Below the pieces are notes generated by a model. It searched no databases, was not told the origin of the DNA, and was given only the letters and a program-made list of their open reading frames with translations. Shown one piece after another: positions 23,913 through 32,506 of a stretch of DNA of 64,000 nt. This stretch comes from Streptomyces bauhiniae (lineage in GTDB: Bacteria; Actinomycetota; Actinomycetes; Streptomycetales; Streptomycetaceae). Every line of letters begins with the position of its first letter. Position 1 is the stretch's first letter. The position numbers and the translations under genes were made by a program. The stretch is taken from NCBI RefSeq assembly GCF_004784475.1, contig NZ_SRRT01000003.1:558001-622000 (forward strand). The letters run 5' to 3'.

Positions 23913-24773
23913 ATGACGCACGCGATGCTGAAGGGGTCGAACGTCCCGCTGGACGCCGCCGCGGTACGGGCGGTGCTGCGCTGGACACCGGGACAGGACG
24001 TCCCCGAGGTCGACGCCTCCGCGCTGCTGCTGGGCCCGGACGGCCGGGTGCGCTCGGACGAGGACTTCGTCTTCTACAACCAGCCCCGCCACCCCTCCGG
24101 CGCGGTGTGGGGGCTCGGCCGGAAACCGGTCGCCGGGGGCCTGACCGACACCATCCAGGTGGACCTGGCCAGGGTCGAGTCCGGGGTGGACCGCGTCCTG
24201 CTGGTGGCCTCCGCCGACGACGTCCCCTTCGACCGCGTCCCGTCCCTGAGTGTGCTGGTCTACGACGCCTCGGTGGCCGACGCCGAGCCGCTGGCCCGGT
24301 TCGAGGTGAAGCCGGAGACCGGCGCGGAGACGGCGCTGATCTGCGGCGAGCTGTACCGGCGCGGGGACGCCTGGAAGTTCCGCGCGCTGGGCGAGGGCTA
24401 CTCCAACGGCCTGGAGGGGCTCGCCACCGACTTCGGCATCTCGGTGGACGAGTCGGAGGCGGCGGCCGAGGAGCCGCGCCCGCACGAGTCCAGGTCGGTG
24501 CCGCTCCCCCCGGAGCAGCCCGTACCGCTGCCGCCGCTGCCCGCCCAGCCGCCGGCCTACGGCTATCCGCAGCCCGTCTCCGCCCCGCAGCCCGCGTACG
24601 GCTATCCGCAGCCCGCCTCCGCGAGCCAGGCCACCTACGGCTACCCCCAGTCCGTCCAGACGCAGGCGCCGCCCGCCTACGGCTACCCCCAGCCCCAGCC
24701 GGTGCCCGCCGCGGCCCCGCTGGACCCGGACTTCCGGCTGCCGCCGCAGGGACCGCAGTTCCTCGGGCGCTAG
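23913..24773 (+). CDS. TerD-domain protein with Tyr/Pro repeat tail
   Basis: A 286-residue protein. Residues 1-175 are a TerD domain: [44 protein letters not shown] and [24 protein letters not shown]. TerD folds bind Ca2+ through the acidic loop; here the usual GEGEGDDE loop is reduced to GGLTDT, so calcium binding may be weak. Residues ~190-286 are a low-complexity tail with four AYGYPQP/TYGYPQS copies, probably disordered and able to mediate contacts. It is divergent from the aldolase operon and convergent with the TerA-like gene. Confidence 0.85.
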   Translation: MTHAMLKGSNVPLDAAAVRAVLRWTPGQDVPEVDASALLLGPDGRVRSDEDFVFYNQPRHPSGAVWGLGRKPVAGGLTDTIQVDLARVESGVDRVLLVASADDVPFDRVPSLSVLVYDASVADAEPLARFEVKPETGAETALICGELYRRGDAWKFRALGEGYSNGLEGLATDFGISVDESEAAAEEPRPHESRSVPLPPEQPVPLPPLPAQPPAYGYPQPVSAPQPAYGYPQPASASQATYGYPQSVQTQAPPAYGYPQPQPVPAAAPLDPDFRLPPQGPQFLGR

Positions 24774-24783
24774 GCGGGCCCGC

Positions 24784-25521
24784 TCACCGGTCCGCCTTGG
24801 TCTTGTAGCCCCGGCCCCAGGTCAGGCCCCAGCCGTACAGGCGGTCCAGCTCGCCCTGGAAGCCGTAGACGAACTTCACCTCGCGGCGCACCATCAGTTC
24901 GCCCTTCACGTTCTCTATCAGCACCACCGCGCACGAGCGGGCCTGCGGATGGCGTTCGTCCAGGCCGATCTCGATGCGCGGGCCGTTGCTCGGGTAGAGC
25001 GTGACCACGGCGTGGGTGCGGTCGAAGGCCGGGGTCTGGTCGTAGATGTACACGAAGACCAGCAGGCGTTTGATGGCGTCCCGGTGGTCCAGGTTGACGT
25101 ACATCGTCTCGCCCGAGGCGGAGCCGAACCGGTCGTCGCCGCTGAGCTTGACGTAGGGCGGGGCGTTGACGTCGCCCAGGTAGCCGCCGAGGGGCTGGAC
25201 GACGCCCTTGGTGCCGTCGGCGAGTTCGTAGAGGCAGCCGAGGTCCAGGTCGACGTTGACCATGCTCTGGCCGTGGCCCATCACTTCCGGTGGTTTCAGT
25301 GCCTTGAAGGGATGCCGGAAGAGGCTGCCGCGCTGGGGGCCGCCGAAGTCGGAGGTGCGCATCCGCCAGGTCAGGTTGACCCGGAGGTTGCCGGTGGCCG
25401 CGCCCTGTTTGGTGAGGGACACCTGCTGGTGCCGCTTGGTCAGTTCGATCGCGTTGGACCCGGAGCTGCCCGAGTCGAAGTCGGCGGTGCGGCCGCCCAG
25501 CAGTCCGTCGAGAAATCCCAT
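24784..25521 (-). CDS. TerA/TerD-superfamily protein
   Basis: A 245-residue protein. After a short glycine-rich start (MGFLDGLLGG) it has the TerA-type core: IELTKRHQQVSLTKQG, MVNVDLDLGCLYEL, SGDDRFGSASGETMYVNLDH, LLVFVYIYDQTPAFD, RSCAVVLIENVKGELMVRREVKFVYGF and a WGLTWGRGYK end. TerA and TerD share the calcium-binding beta-sandwich. ATG 25521 follows AGGGGGG. It lies 138 bp downstream of terC on the same strand and is probably the last gene of the TerD-TerD-TerC-TerA-like row. It likely acts at the inner membrane face with TerC. Confidence 0.8.
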   Translation of the reverse strand: MGFLDGLLGGRTADFDSGSSGSNAIELTKRHQQVSLTKQGAATGNLRVNLTWRMRTSDFGGPQRGSLFRHPFKALKPPEVMGHGQSMVNVDLDLGCLYELADGTKGVVQPLGGYLGDVNAPPYVKLSGDDRFGSASGETMYVNLDHRDAIKRLLVFVYIYDQTPAFDRTHAVVTLYPSNGPRIEIGLDERHPQARSCAVVLIENVKGELMVRREVKFVYGFQGELDRLYGWGLTWGRGYKTKADR

Positions 25522-25659
25522 GTCCGCCCCCCTGGAGAAAAGTCGTCGGGGCGGCCGACCCGAGTCGGCCGCCCCAGTCGAAGCGTTCCTCACCGAGCGG
25601 GGTGCCACACCCCGCCACGTCCCCGATCTTGCCCCTAGGGGGCCGCCGGACCCGGGCCC

Positions 25660-26805
25660 TCAGACCCCGGAGGAGATCTCCGTCTTCTCGCTCGACCCGG
25701 CATCGCCGCCGGCCGCCGCGAGGGCGCGGTTGCGGCGGACCGAGGACCAGAAGGACGCGGCGATCAGGACGACGCCGACCAGGCCGGTGATGACCTCGTT
25801 GATCTGGTACTGGATGGTGACCATGAGGATCACGGCCAGGGCGCCGATCGCGTAGTGGGCGCCGTGCTCCAGGTAGACGTAGTCGTCCAGGGTGCCCTGG
25901 CGGACCAGGTAGACGGTGAGCGAACGGACATACATCGCGCCGATGCCGAGGCCCAGCGCCATCAGGACGATGTCGTTGGTGATGGCGAAGGCGCCGATCA
26001 CGCCGTCGAAGGAGAAGGACGCGTCCAGGACCTCCAGGTACAGGAACATGAAGAACGCGGCCTGGCCGGCCAACTGCACCGCCGAGCGTGGCTTGCCGGA
26101 GCGGGCGGCCTCCTCCTCGGCCTCGTGCTCGGCTTCCTCCTCGGCCTCCAGCTTGTCCTCGAAGTACCCGGAGAGACCGCCGACGACCATGTACGTGATC
26201 AGACCCGCGATGCCCGCGATCAGGACCGTCTGGGCCTTGTCGACATGGGCGCCGCCGTGCTGGTGGGCGTGGGTGGCGAAGGTGAAGGAGGTGATCAGCA
26301 GGACGATCATGGCGATGCAGACCGACAGCATGTCGACCTTGCCGAGCTTGGCCAGCGGCCGCTCGATCCAGCGCAGCCACTGGATGTCCCGGTCCTCGAA
26401 GATGAAGTCGAGGAAGATCATCAGCAGGAACATGCCACCGAACGCGGCGATGGCCGGGTGGGCGTCGGTGACCAGTTCCTGATAGCGGTCCTTGTTGTTC
26501 AGCGCGAGATTGACGGCCTCGATCGGGCCCATCTTGGCGCTGATGGCGACGATGACGACGGGGAAGACCAGCCGCATGCCGAAGACCGCGATGAGCACGC
26601 CGACGGTGAGGAAGATCTTCTGCCAGAAGGCATTCATCTTCTTCAGGATTCCGGCGTTGACCACCGCGTTGTCGAAGGACAGCGAGATCTCGAGGACGGA
26701 AAGGATCGCCACGATGCCGAAGCCCTGCCACCCCCCGTAGAAGACCGCCGCGACCAGGCCGATCGCGGTGATCGCGAAAGACCAGCCGAAGGTTTTCAGA
26801 AGCAC
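25660..26805 (-). CDS. TerC-superfamily (DUF475) membrane protein
   Basis: A 381-residue polytopic protein of the DUF475 branch of TerC. Both membrane metal-site motifs are present: SLEISLSFDNAVVN is represented by LEISLSFDNAVVN near residue 39, and LDASFSFDGVIGAF with ITNDI in the second half. A His-containing loop (HAHQHGG) and a long acidic cytoplasmic linker (EAEEEAEHEAEEEAA) separate the halves. TerC is thought to anchor TerD proteins at the membrane in metal or stress sensing. The start is GTG at 26805. A hairpin lies between it and the upstream terD. Confidence 0.87.
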   Translation of the reverse strand: MLLKTFGWSFAITAIGLVAAVFYGGWQGFGIVAILSVLEISLSFDNAVVNAGILKKMNAFWQKIFLTVGVLIAVFGMRLVFPVVIVAISAKMGPIEAVNLALNNKDRYQELVTDAHPAIAAFGGMFLLMIFLDFIFEDRDIQWLRWIERPLAKLGKVDMLSVCIAMIVLLITSFTFATHAHQHGGAHVDKAQTVLIAGIAGLITYMVVGGLSGYFEDKLEAEEEAEHEAEEEAARSGKPRSAVQLAGQAAFFMFLYLEVLDASFSFDGVIGAFAITNDIVLMALGLGIGAMYVRSLTVYLVRQGTLDDYVYLEHGAHYAIGALAVILMVTIQYQINEVITGLVGVVLIAASFWSSVRRNRALAAAGGDAGSSEKTEISSGV

Positions 26806-26830
26806 TGGCTACCCCATCATCTTCTGGGGG

Positions 26831-26857
26831 CCCCTCCCAGACGCTGTCTGAGGGAGG
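26831..26857 (-). terminator. Hairpin between terD and the TerC gene
   Basis: CCTCCC-type and GGGAGG arms with CAGAC/GTCTG above a GCT loop (one bulge). It could be a partial terminator or attenuator that lowers expression of the TerC and TerA-like genes relative to the TerD genes. Confidence 0.45.
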
Positions 26858-26881
26858 TCTCCCCCGCCGCCGTACCCGGCT

Positions 26882-27460
26882 TTACGAAACGTTGACTCCG
26901 AAGTCTAGAGCGATGCCCCGAAGTCCGGACGCGTACCCCTGTCCGACCGCACGGAACTTCCATTCGCCCTGATACCGGTAGAGCTCGCCGAAGATCATGG
27001 CCGTTTCGGTGGAGGCGTCCTCGCTGAGGTCGTAGCGCGCGAGTTCCTGGTCGTCGGACCGGTTGACCACCCGGATGAAAGCGTTGGCGACCTGGCCGAA
27101 GGACTGGTTGCGCTCGTCCGCCATATGGATCGAGACGGGGAAAATGATCTTCTCGCACTGCGGCGGCACCTGCGAAAGGTCCACCAGAATCGATTCGTCG
27201 TCGCCCTCGCCCTCACCGGTGAGGTTGTCGCCGGTGTGCTCCACCGAGCCCTCGGGGCTGGTGAGCTGGTTGTAGAACACGAAGTACTCGTCCCCGAGCA
27301 CCCGGTTCCCGGCGCCGCACAGCAGGGCGCTGGCGTCCAGGTCGAAGGGGGCGCCGGTGGTGGAGCGGGCGTCCCAGCCGAGCCCGATCATGACGTTGGT
27401 GAGATTCGGCGCGGCCTTGGAGAGGGAGACATTGCCTCCCTTGGCGAGCGTGACACCCAT
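26882..27460 (-). CDS. terD: TerD-domain protein
   Basis: A 192-residue canonical TerD protein: MGVTLAKGGNVSLSK start, [19 protein letters not shown], the acidic calcium loop [46 protein letters not shown] and the ending FGVNVS. All calcium-loop acids are present. GGGGAGGA precedes the ATG. It is the second of two tandem terD genes and about 60% identical to its neighbour by eye. In S. coelicolor, TerD-domain genes at the corresponding locus have been linked to differentiation as well as to tellurite stress. Confidence 0.92.
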   Translation of the reverse strand: MGVTLAKGGNVSLSKAAPNLTNVMIGLGWDARSTTGAPFDLDASALLCGAGNRVLGDEYFVFYNQLTSPEGSVEHTGDNLTGEGEGDDESILVDLSQVPPQCEKIIFPVSIHMADERNQSFGQVANAFIRVVNRSDDQELARYDLSEDASTETAMIFGELYRYQGEWKFRAVGQGYASGLRGIALDFGVNVS

Positions 27461-27555
27461 GCTGATCCTCCCCTGTGGTGTTCCTGGTTCTCCTGCGCCA
27501 CCGGCGCCGCCCGCAAACGCGGAACGGCGCCGGAGGAGGTGCGAGCCGTACGGCG

Positions 27556-28131
27556 TCAGACGTTGACGCCGAAGTCCTGGGCGATGCCGCGCAGGCCCGA
27601 GGCGTAGCCCTGGCCGATGGCGCGGAACTTCCACTCCGGGCCGTTGCGGTACAGCTCGCCGAAGACCATGGCGGTCTCGGTGGAGGCGTCCTCGCTGAGG
27701 TCGTAGCGCGCGAGTTCCTGGCCGCCGGCCTGGTTGACGACGCGGATGAAGGCGTTGCGGACCTGGCCGAAGGACTGCTGGCGGTTCTCGGCCTCGTAGA
27801 TCGAGACCGGGAAGACGATCTTCTCCACGTCGGCCGGGACGGCGGCGAGGTCGACCTTGATCTGCTCGTCGTCGCCCTCGCCCTCACCGGTGAGGTTGTC
27901 GCCGGTGTGCTCGACCGAGCCGTCGGGGCTCTTGAGGTTGTTGAAGAAGATGAAGTTCTGGTCGCTGCCGACCTTGCCGACGTTGTTCAGCAGCAGTGCG
28001 CTGGCATCGAGGTCGAAGTCGGTGCCGGTCGTGGTGCGCACGTCCCAGCCCAGACCGACGATGACGGCGGTCAGGCCGGGAGCCTCCTTGGTCAGCGAGA
28101 CGTTGCCACCCTTGCTGAGGCTGACTCCCAC
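27556..28131 (-). CDS. terD: TerD-domain protein
   Basis: A 191-residue TerD protein with [69 protein letters not shown] and the FGVNV end. The calcium loop is intact. The start is GTG at 28131 with GGAGG six bases upstream. It is the first gene of the TerD-TerD-TerC-TerA-like row. The duplicate pair probably arose by tandem duplication, as their DNA is still similar over long stretches. Confidence 0.92.
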   Translation of the reverse strand: MGVSLSKGGNVSLTKEAPGLTAVIVGLGWDVRTTTGTDFDLDASALLLNNVGKVGSDQNFIFFNNLKSPDGSVEHTGDNLTGEGEGDDEQIKVDLAAVPADVEKIVFPVSIYEAENRQQSFGQVRNAFIRVVNQAGGQELARYDLSEDASTETAMVFGELYRNGPEWKFRAIGQGYASGLRGIAQDFGVNV

Positions 28132-28233
28132 GGGTCCTCCATGTGGTGTCCAGGGGCCGACAGCCCCGTAGTGCATCGGATATGGGATCAACGTGCCGAT
28201 CCTAGTGACGGGTTCCCGCGGCGCGCGGGGCCC

Positions 28234-28692
28234 TCACAGGGTGTCGAGCGCCTTCACGTAGTCGGTCAGGTCACGGGCGTCGGGCAGGCCGTTGACGACG
28301 GTCCAGCGCACGGTGCCCGTCTTGTCCAGGATGAAGGTGCCGCGCACGGCGCACCCCTTGTCCTCGTCGAAGACGCCGTAGGCGCGGCTGACGTTGCCGT
28401 GCGGCCAGAAGTCGCTGAGCAGCGGGTACTCCAGGCCCTCCTGCTCGCCGAAGACGCGCAGGGTGTGCATGGAGTCGTTGGAGACGGCGAGCAGCTCGGT
28501 GTCGCGGTCGGTGAACTGCGGCAGGTTGTCACGCAGTTCGCACAGCTCACCGGTGCAGACGCCGGTGAAGGCGAAGGGGTAGAAGAGCAGCACCACGTTC
28601 TTCTCGCCCCGGAAGTCGGAGAGCCGCACGGTGCGGCCGTGGTTGTCCTTCAGTTCGAAGTCGGGTGCCTCGTCGCCGACCTGGAGCGCCAT
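28234..28692 (-). CDS. Peroxiredoxin, AhpE-type
   Basis: A 152-residue thioredoxin-fold peroxidase. The peroxidatic cysteine is Cys46 in [15 protein letters not shown], with Thr43 two positions before the usual P-x-x-x-T/S-x-x-C register and a second cysteine at 51. [12 protein letters not shown] and YPLLSDF follow, as in mycobacterial AhpE. It reduces hydroperoxides using mycoredoxin or thioredoxin. ATG 28692 is chosen as it starts the [12 protein letters not shown] domain; an upstream in-frame start lacks a ribosome site. Its position beside the Ter genes fits an oxidative-stress neighbourhood. Confidence 0.9.
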   Translation of the reverse strand: MALQVGDEAPDFELKDNHGRTVRLSDFRGEKNVVLLFYPFAFTGVCTGELCELRDNLPQFTDRDTELLAVSNDSMHTLRVFGEQEGLEYPLLSDFWPHGNVSRAYGVFDEDKGCAVRGTFILDKTGTVRWTVVNGLPDARDLTDYVKALDTL

Positions 28693-28830
28693 CGTCCTGC
28701 ATCCCTTCGCTGAGCCGTACGGGTGAGCGCGGGTCACTCGCCCGGTCCCACCCTACGCAGCGATCACGCCGGGACCGCCGGGCGGACCGGGGAGTCCCGG
28801 CCCGCTCGGCGCGGCGATGACGCGTTCTTT

Positions 28831-29271
28831 CTAACGCTTGCCGGACTTGGCGGCCTTCGGCGTCGCCAGACGCGAGCCGCTCCAGTCCTTGCCGACGCTG
28901 ACGCTCTTCGAAGCGGTCAGCCCTGCGGTGGTTGCGGCCTCCGAGATGTCGCTCGGCTCCACGTACCCCGTACGGCCGGTCTTCGGCGTCAGAAGCAGGA
29001 TGGCGCCGCCCTCTTCGATGTACGTGGTGGCATCCACGAGTACATCGGTGAGGTCTCCGTCGTCATCACGGAACCACAGCACAACGGCGTCGGCCACGTC
29101 GTCGTATTCCTCGTCCATCAGGTCGCCTTCGACGGCTTCCTCGATGGCCTCGCGGAGCTCCTGATCGACGTCCTCGTCGTAGCCGATCTCCTGGACCACC
29201 TGTCCGGGCTGGAACCCCAGCCTGGCGGCAGGGTTCGTCCGCTCCTCCGCGTGGTCCGCGGTCGCGCTCAC
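28831..29271 (-). CDS. DUF3052 protein
   Basis: A 146-residue acidic protein of the DUF3052 family: NPAARLGFQPGQVVQEIGYDEDVD, then a helix of alternating acids, the VVLWFRDDDGDLTDVLVDA core and ILLLTPKTGRTGYVEPSDI. The C-terminus is basic (AAKSGKR). The start is GTG 29271, seven bases after AGGAGG. The family is restricted to actinobacteria and lies next to aceE in many Streptomyces; its function is unknown. It is divergent from aceE. Confidence 0.88.
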   Translation of the reverse strand: MSATADHAEERTNPAARLGFQPGQVVQEIGYDEDVDQELREAIEEAVEGDLMDEEYDDVADAVVLWFRDDDGDLTDVLVDATTYIEEGGAILLLTPKTGRTGYVEPSDISEAATTAGLTASKSVSVGKDWSGSRLATPKAAKSGKR

Positions 29272-29581
29272 GGGTTGCCTCCTGATCATGTCTTGGTGAA
29301 TATCTGAGCCACGCGCGTGCGCGAAGCATTGGCCGTAGTCCACACGGGCGGGACGGATCGCGCAAGTACCCGGCCCTCCTGACCGCCGAAACGGTGACGT
29401 TCCGGGCCGCTTCGCCGCCACTCCTGGCACCGTATCCCGTTTCCCCGAGAACCACATCACACCGATGTGCCCCTTATGCGCACTTCGGAATCATCCGTCG
29501 ATACGCCCATCGAACAACTTTGCCATGCCCGTCACGCCCCGGGCGTATCGTCATGATTTGAACGGTCCGGCGAGAGCAACG

Positions 29582-29613
29582 GGGGAACCAGTGGATGACG
29601 TATCACGTTCCCC
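29582..29613. promoter_or_regulatory. Inverted repeat in the aceE leader region
   Basis: GGGGAAC (29582-29588) and GTTCCCC (29607-29613) are separated by 18 bases, with another ggggaac at ~29625. It is the only clear symmetry in the 396-bp gap 29272-29667 between the divergent DUF3052 and aceE genes; I see no gene there. Confidence 0.3.
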
Positions 29614-29667
29614 AGGTACACGATGGGGAACGGTGTAGGCAGGTCCCTCCGACAGGTAAGGAACAGC

Positions 29668-32415
29668 GTGGCTTCCGGTTCCGATCGCAATCCGATCATC
29701 ATTGGCGGCCTTCCGAGTCAGGTTCCTGACTTCGATCCCGAGGAAACGCAGGAGTGGCTCGACTCCCTCGACGCCGCCGTGGACGAGCGTGGCCGGGAGC
29801 GGGCCAGGTATCTCATGCTGCGGCTGATCGAACGGGCCCGCGAGAAGCGCGTGGCCGTGCCCGAGATGCGCAGCACGGACTACGTCAACACGATCCCCAC
29901 CAAGAGCGAGCCGTTCTTCCCCGGCAACGAGGAGATCGAGCGCCGCATCCTCAACGCCACCCGCTGGAACGCGGCCGTGATGGTCTCGCGGGCCCAGCGC
30001 CCCGGCATCGGCGTGGGCGGCCACATCGCCACCTTCGCCTCCTCCGCGTCCCTCTACGACGTGGGCTTCAACCACTTCTTCCGGGGCAAGGACGGCGGTG
30101 ACGGCGGCGACCAGGTCTTCTTCCAGGGCCACGCCTCGCCCGGCATCTACGCCCGCGCGTACCTGCTGGACCGGCTCTCGGAGAACCAGCTCGACGGGTT
30201 CCGCCAGGAGCACTCCAAGTTCCCGGACGGGCTCTCCAGCTATCCCCACCCGCGCTCGATGCCGGACTTCTGGGAGTTCCCGACCGTCTCGATGGGCCTC
30301 GGCCCGCTCGGCGCGATCTACCAGGCCCGGATGAACCGGTACATGGAGGCGCGCGGCATCGCCGACACCTCCGGCTCGCACGTGTGGGCGTTCCTCGGCG
30401 ACGGCGAGATGGACGAGCCGGAGTCGCTGGGCCAGCTCTCCATCGCCGCCCGCGAGGGGCTGGACAACCTGACCTTCGTGGTCAACTGCAACCTCCAGCG
30501 GCTCGACGGCCCGGTGCGCGGCAACGGCAAGATCATCCAGGAGCTGGAGTCGCAGTTCCGGGGCGCCGGCTGGAACGTGATCAAGCTGGTGTGGGACCGG
30601 AGCTGGGACCCGCTGCTGGCCCAGGACCGGGACGGCGTGCTGGTCAACCGGATGAACACCACCCCGGACGGCCAGTTCCAGACGTACGCCACCGAGTCCG
30701 GCGCCTACATCCGGGACCACTTCTTCGGTGACGACCACCGGCTGCGCGCCATGGTCGAGAACATGACCGACGACCAGATCCTGCACCTCGGCCGCGGCGG
30801 CCACGACCACCGCAAGATCTACGCGGCGTTCAAGGCGGCCAAGGAGCACAAGGGCCAGCCGACGGTGATCCTGGCCAAGACGGTCAAGGGCTGGACGCTG
30901 GGCCCCAACTTCGAGGGCCGCAACGCCACCCACCAGATGAAGAAGCTGACGGTCGACGACCTCAAGGGCTTCCGCGACCGGCTGCACCTGCCGATCTCCG
31001 ACCGCGAGCTGGAGTCCGGCGCCCCGCCGTACTACCACCCCGGCCGGGACTCGGAGGAGATGCAGTACATGCACGACCGGCGCAAGTCGCTCGGGGGCTA
31101 CGTGCCCACGCGCGTCGTGCGCTCCAAGCCGCTCGCACTGCCGGACGAGAAGGCGTACGCGAGTGTGAAGAAGGGGTCGGGTCAGCAGTCCATCGCCACC
31201 ACCATGGCGTTCGTACGGCTGCTGAAGGACCTCATGCGGGACAAGGAGATCGGCAAGCGGTTCGTGCTGATCGCGCCGGACGAGTACCGCACCTTCGGCA
31301 TGGACTCGTTCTTCCCGAGTGCGAAGATCTACAACCCGCTCGGCCAGCAGTACGAGTCGGTGGACCGCGAGCTGCTGCTCGCCTACAAGGAGTCCCCCAC
31401 CGGCCAGATGCTGCACGACGGCATCTCCGAGGCGGGCTGTACGGCCTCCCTCATCGCGGCCGGCTCGGCCTACGCCACCCACGGCGAGCCGCTGATCCCG
31501 GTGTACGTCTTCTACTCGATGTTCGGTTTCCAGCGCACCGGCGACCAGTTCTGGCAGATGGCCGACCAGCTCTCGCGCGGTTTCGTCCTGGGCGCGACCG
31601 CCGGCCGCACCACCCTGACCGGTGAGGGCCTCCAGCACGCGGACGGCCACTCCCAGCTCCTCGCCTCCACCAACCCGGCCTGTGTGGCCTACGACCCGGC
31701 GTACGGGTACGAGATCGCGCACATCGTCGAGGACGGGCTGCGGCGGATGTACGGCGGGGACGAGCAGCACCCGCACGGCGAGGACGTCTTCTACTACCTC
31801 ACCGTCTACAACGAGCCGATCCAGCACCCGGCCGAGCCGGACCGCGTCGACGTCGAGGGCATCCTCAAGGGCATCCACCGGCTGAGTGAGGGCTCCGGCG
31901 GGTCGATCCCGGCGCAGATCATGGCGTCCGGTGTCGCGGTGCCGTGGGCGCTGGAGGCGCAGCGGATTCTCGCCGAGGAGTGGGACGTCCGGGCGGACGT
32001 CTGGTCGGCGACCTCCTGGAGCGAGCTGCGGCGGGAGGCGGTGGCCTGCGAGGAGCACAACATGCTGCATCCCGAGGAGGAGCAGCGGGTGCCGTTCGTG
32101 ACGCGGAAGCTCGGCGGGGCGGAGGGGCCGTTCGTGGCGGTGTCCGACTGGATGCGGTCGGTGCCGGATCAGATCGCGCGGTGGGTTCCCGGTCCCTATC
32201 AGTCACTCGGGGCTGACGGGTTCGGGTTCGCGGACACGCGGGGCGCGGCTCGGCGGTTCTTCCACATCGACGCTCAGTCGATCGTGGTGGGGGTGCTGAC
32301 GGAGTTGGCGAAGGAGGGGAAGGTTGATCGGTCTGTGCTGAAGCAAGCCATTGACCGGTACCAGTTGCTGGATGTGAAGGCGGCTGCGCCAGGAGCCGCC
32401 GGCGGGGACGCGTAG
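29668..32415 (+). CDS. aceE: Pyruvate dehydrogenase E1 component, homodimeric
   Basis: A 915-residue thiamine-diphosphate enzyme that decarboxylates pyruvate and passes the acetyl group to the lipoyl E2 subunit. The three regions expected of AceE are present: N-terminal TPP/pyrophosphate domain ([19 protein letters not shown]; the Mg-TPP motif [12 protein letters not shown]), the pyrimidine domain ([27 protein letters not shown] segment [16 protein letters not shown]) and the C-terminal domain. Length is normal. The start is GTG 29668 with AAGGA upstream; an earlier ATG lies in the leader. Monocistronic, ended by a strong terminator. E2 and E3 are not in the window. Confidence 0.97.
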   Translation: MASGSDRNPIIIGGLPSQVPDFDPEETQEWLDSLDAAVDERGRERARYLMLRLIERAREKRVAVPEMRSTDYVNTIPTKSEPFFPGNEEIERRILNATRWNAAVMVSRAQRPGIGVGGHIATFASSASLYDVGFNHFFRGKDGGDGGDQVFFQGHASPGIYARAYLLDRLSENQLDGFRQEHSKFPDGLSSYPHPRSMPDFWEFPTVSMGLGPLGAIYQARMNRYMEARGIADTSGSHVWAFLGDGEMDEPESLGQLSIAAREGLDNLTFVVNCNLQRLDGPVRGNGKIIQELESQFRGAGWNVIKLVWDRSWDPLLAQDRDGVLVNRMNTTPDGQFQTYATESGAYIRDHFFGDDHRLRAMVENMTDDQILHLGRGGHDHRKIYAAFKAAKEHKGQPTVILAKTVKGWTLGPNFEGRNATHQMKKLTVDDLKGFRDRLHLPISDRELESGAPPYYHPGRDSEEMQYMHDRRKSLGGYVPTRVVRSKPLALPDEKAYASVKKGSGQQSIATTMAFVRLLKDLMRDKEIGKRFVLIAPDEYRTFGMDSFFPSAKIYNPLGQQYESVDRELLLAYKESPTGQMLHDGISEAGCTASLIAAGSAYATHGEPLIPVYVFYSMFGFQRTGDQFWQMADQLSRGFVLGATAGRTTLTGEGLQHADGHSQLLASTNPACVAYDPAYGYEIAHIVEDGLRRMYGGDEQHPHGEDVFYYLTVYNEPIQHPAEPDRVDVEGILKGIHRLSEGSGGSIPAQIMASGVAVPWALEAQRILAEEWDVRADVWSATSWSELRREAVACEEHNMLHPEEEQRVPFVTRKLGGAEGPFVAVSDWMRSVPDQIARWVPGPYQSLGADGFGFADTRGAARRFFHIDAQSIVVGVLTELAKEGKVDRSVLKQAIDRYQLLDVKAAAPGAAGGDA

Positions 32416-32420
32416 CGCGA

Positions 32421-32463
32421 CTGCGGGTGCGCTGTGGCTGGTCGCGCAGTTCCCCGCGCCCCT
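32421..32463 (+). repeat. Streptomyces dispersed 3'-flank element (one copy)
   Basis: The string around ggtcgcgcagttccccgcg between the aceE stop and its terminator is nearly the same as one I recall after many genes in Streptomyces genomes. Only one copy is in this window, so the repeat nature rests on memory, not on the sequence here. Confidence 0.45.
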
Positions 32464-32498
32464 GAAAAGGCCGGGCGGCCAAGCCGCCCGGCCTTTTC
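32464..32498. terminator. Perfect 16-bp bidirectional terminator
   Basis: GAAAAGGCCGGGCGGC and its exact complement flank a CAA loop between convergent aceE and the DHA2 exporter gene; A and T runs at the stem ends suit both directions. Confidence 0.92.
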
Positions 32499-32506
32499 AC
32501 GGTGCG

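Noticed and set aside
19217..28131. Reading the region as a transferred plasmid-type tellurite-resistance island
   Set aside because: Codon use matches the chromosome, no integrase or attachment repeats are seen, and the order resembles the conserved Streptomyces locus, so recent transfer is unsupported.
29551..32070. An 839-codon minus-strand open frame
   Set aside because: Exact antisense shadow of aceE; composition His/Arg/Val-rich and no domain.
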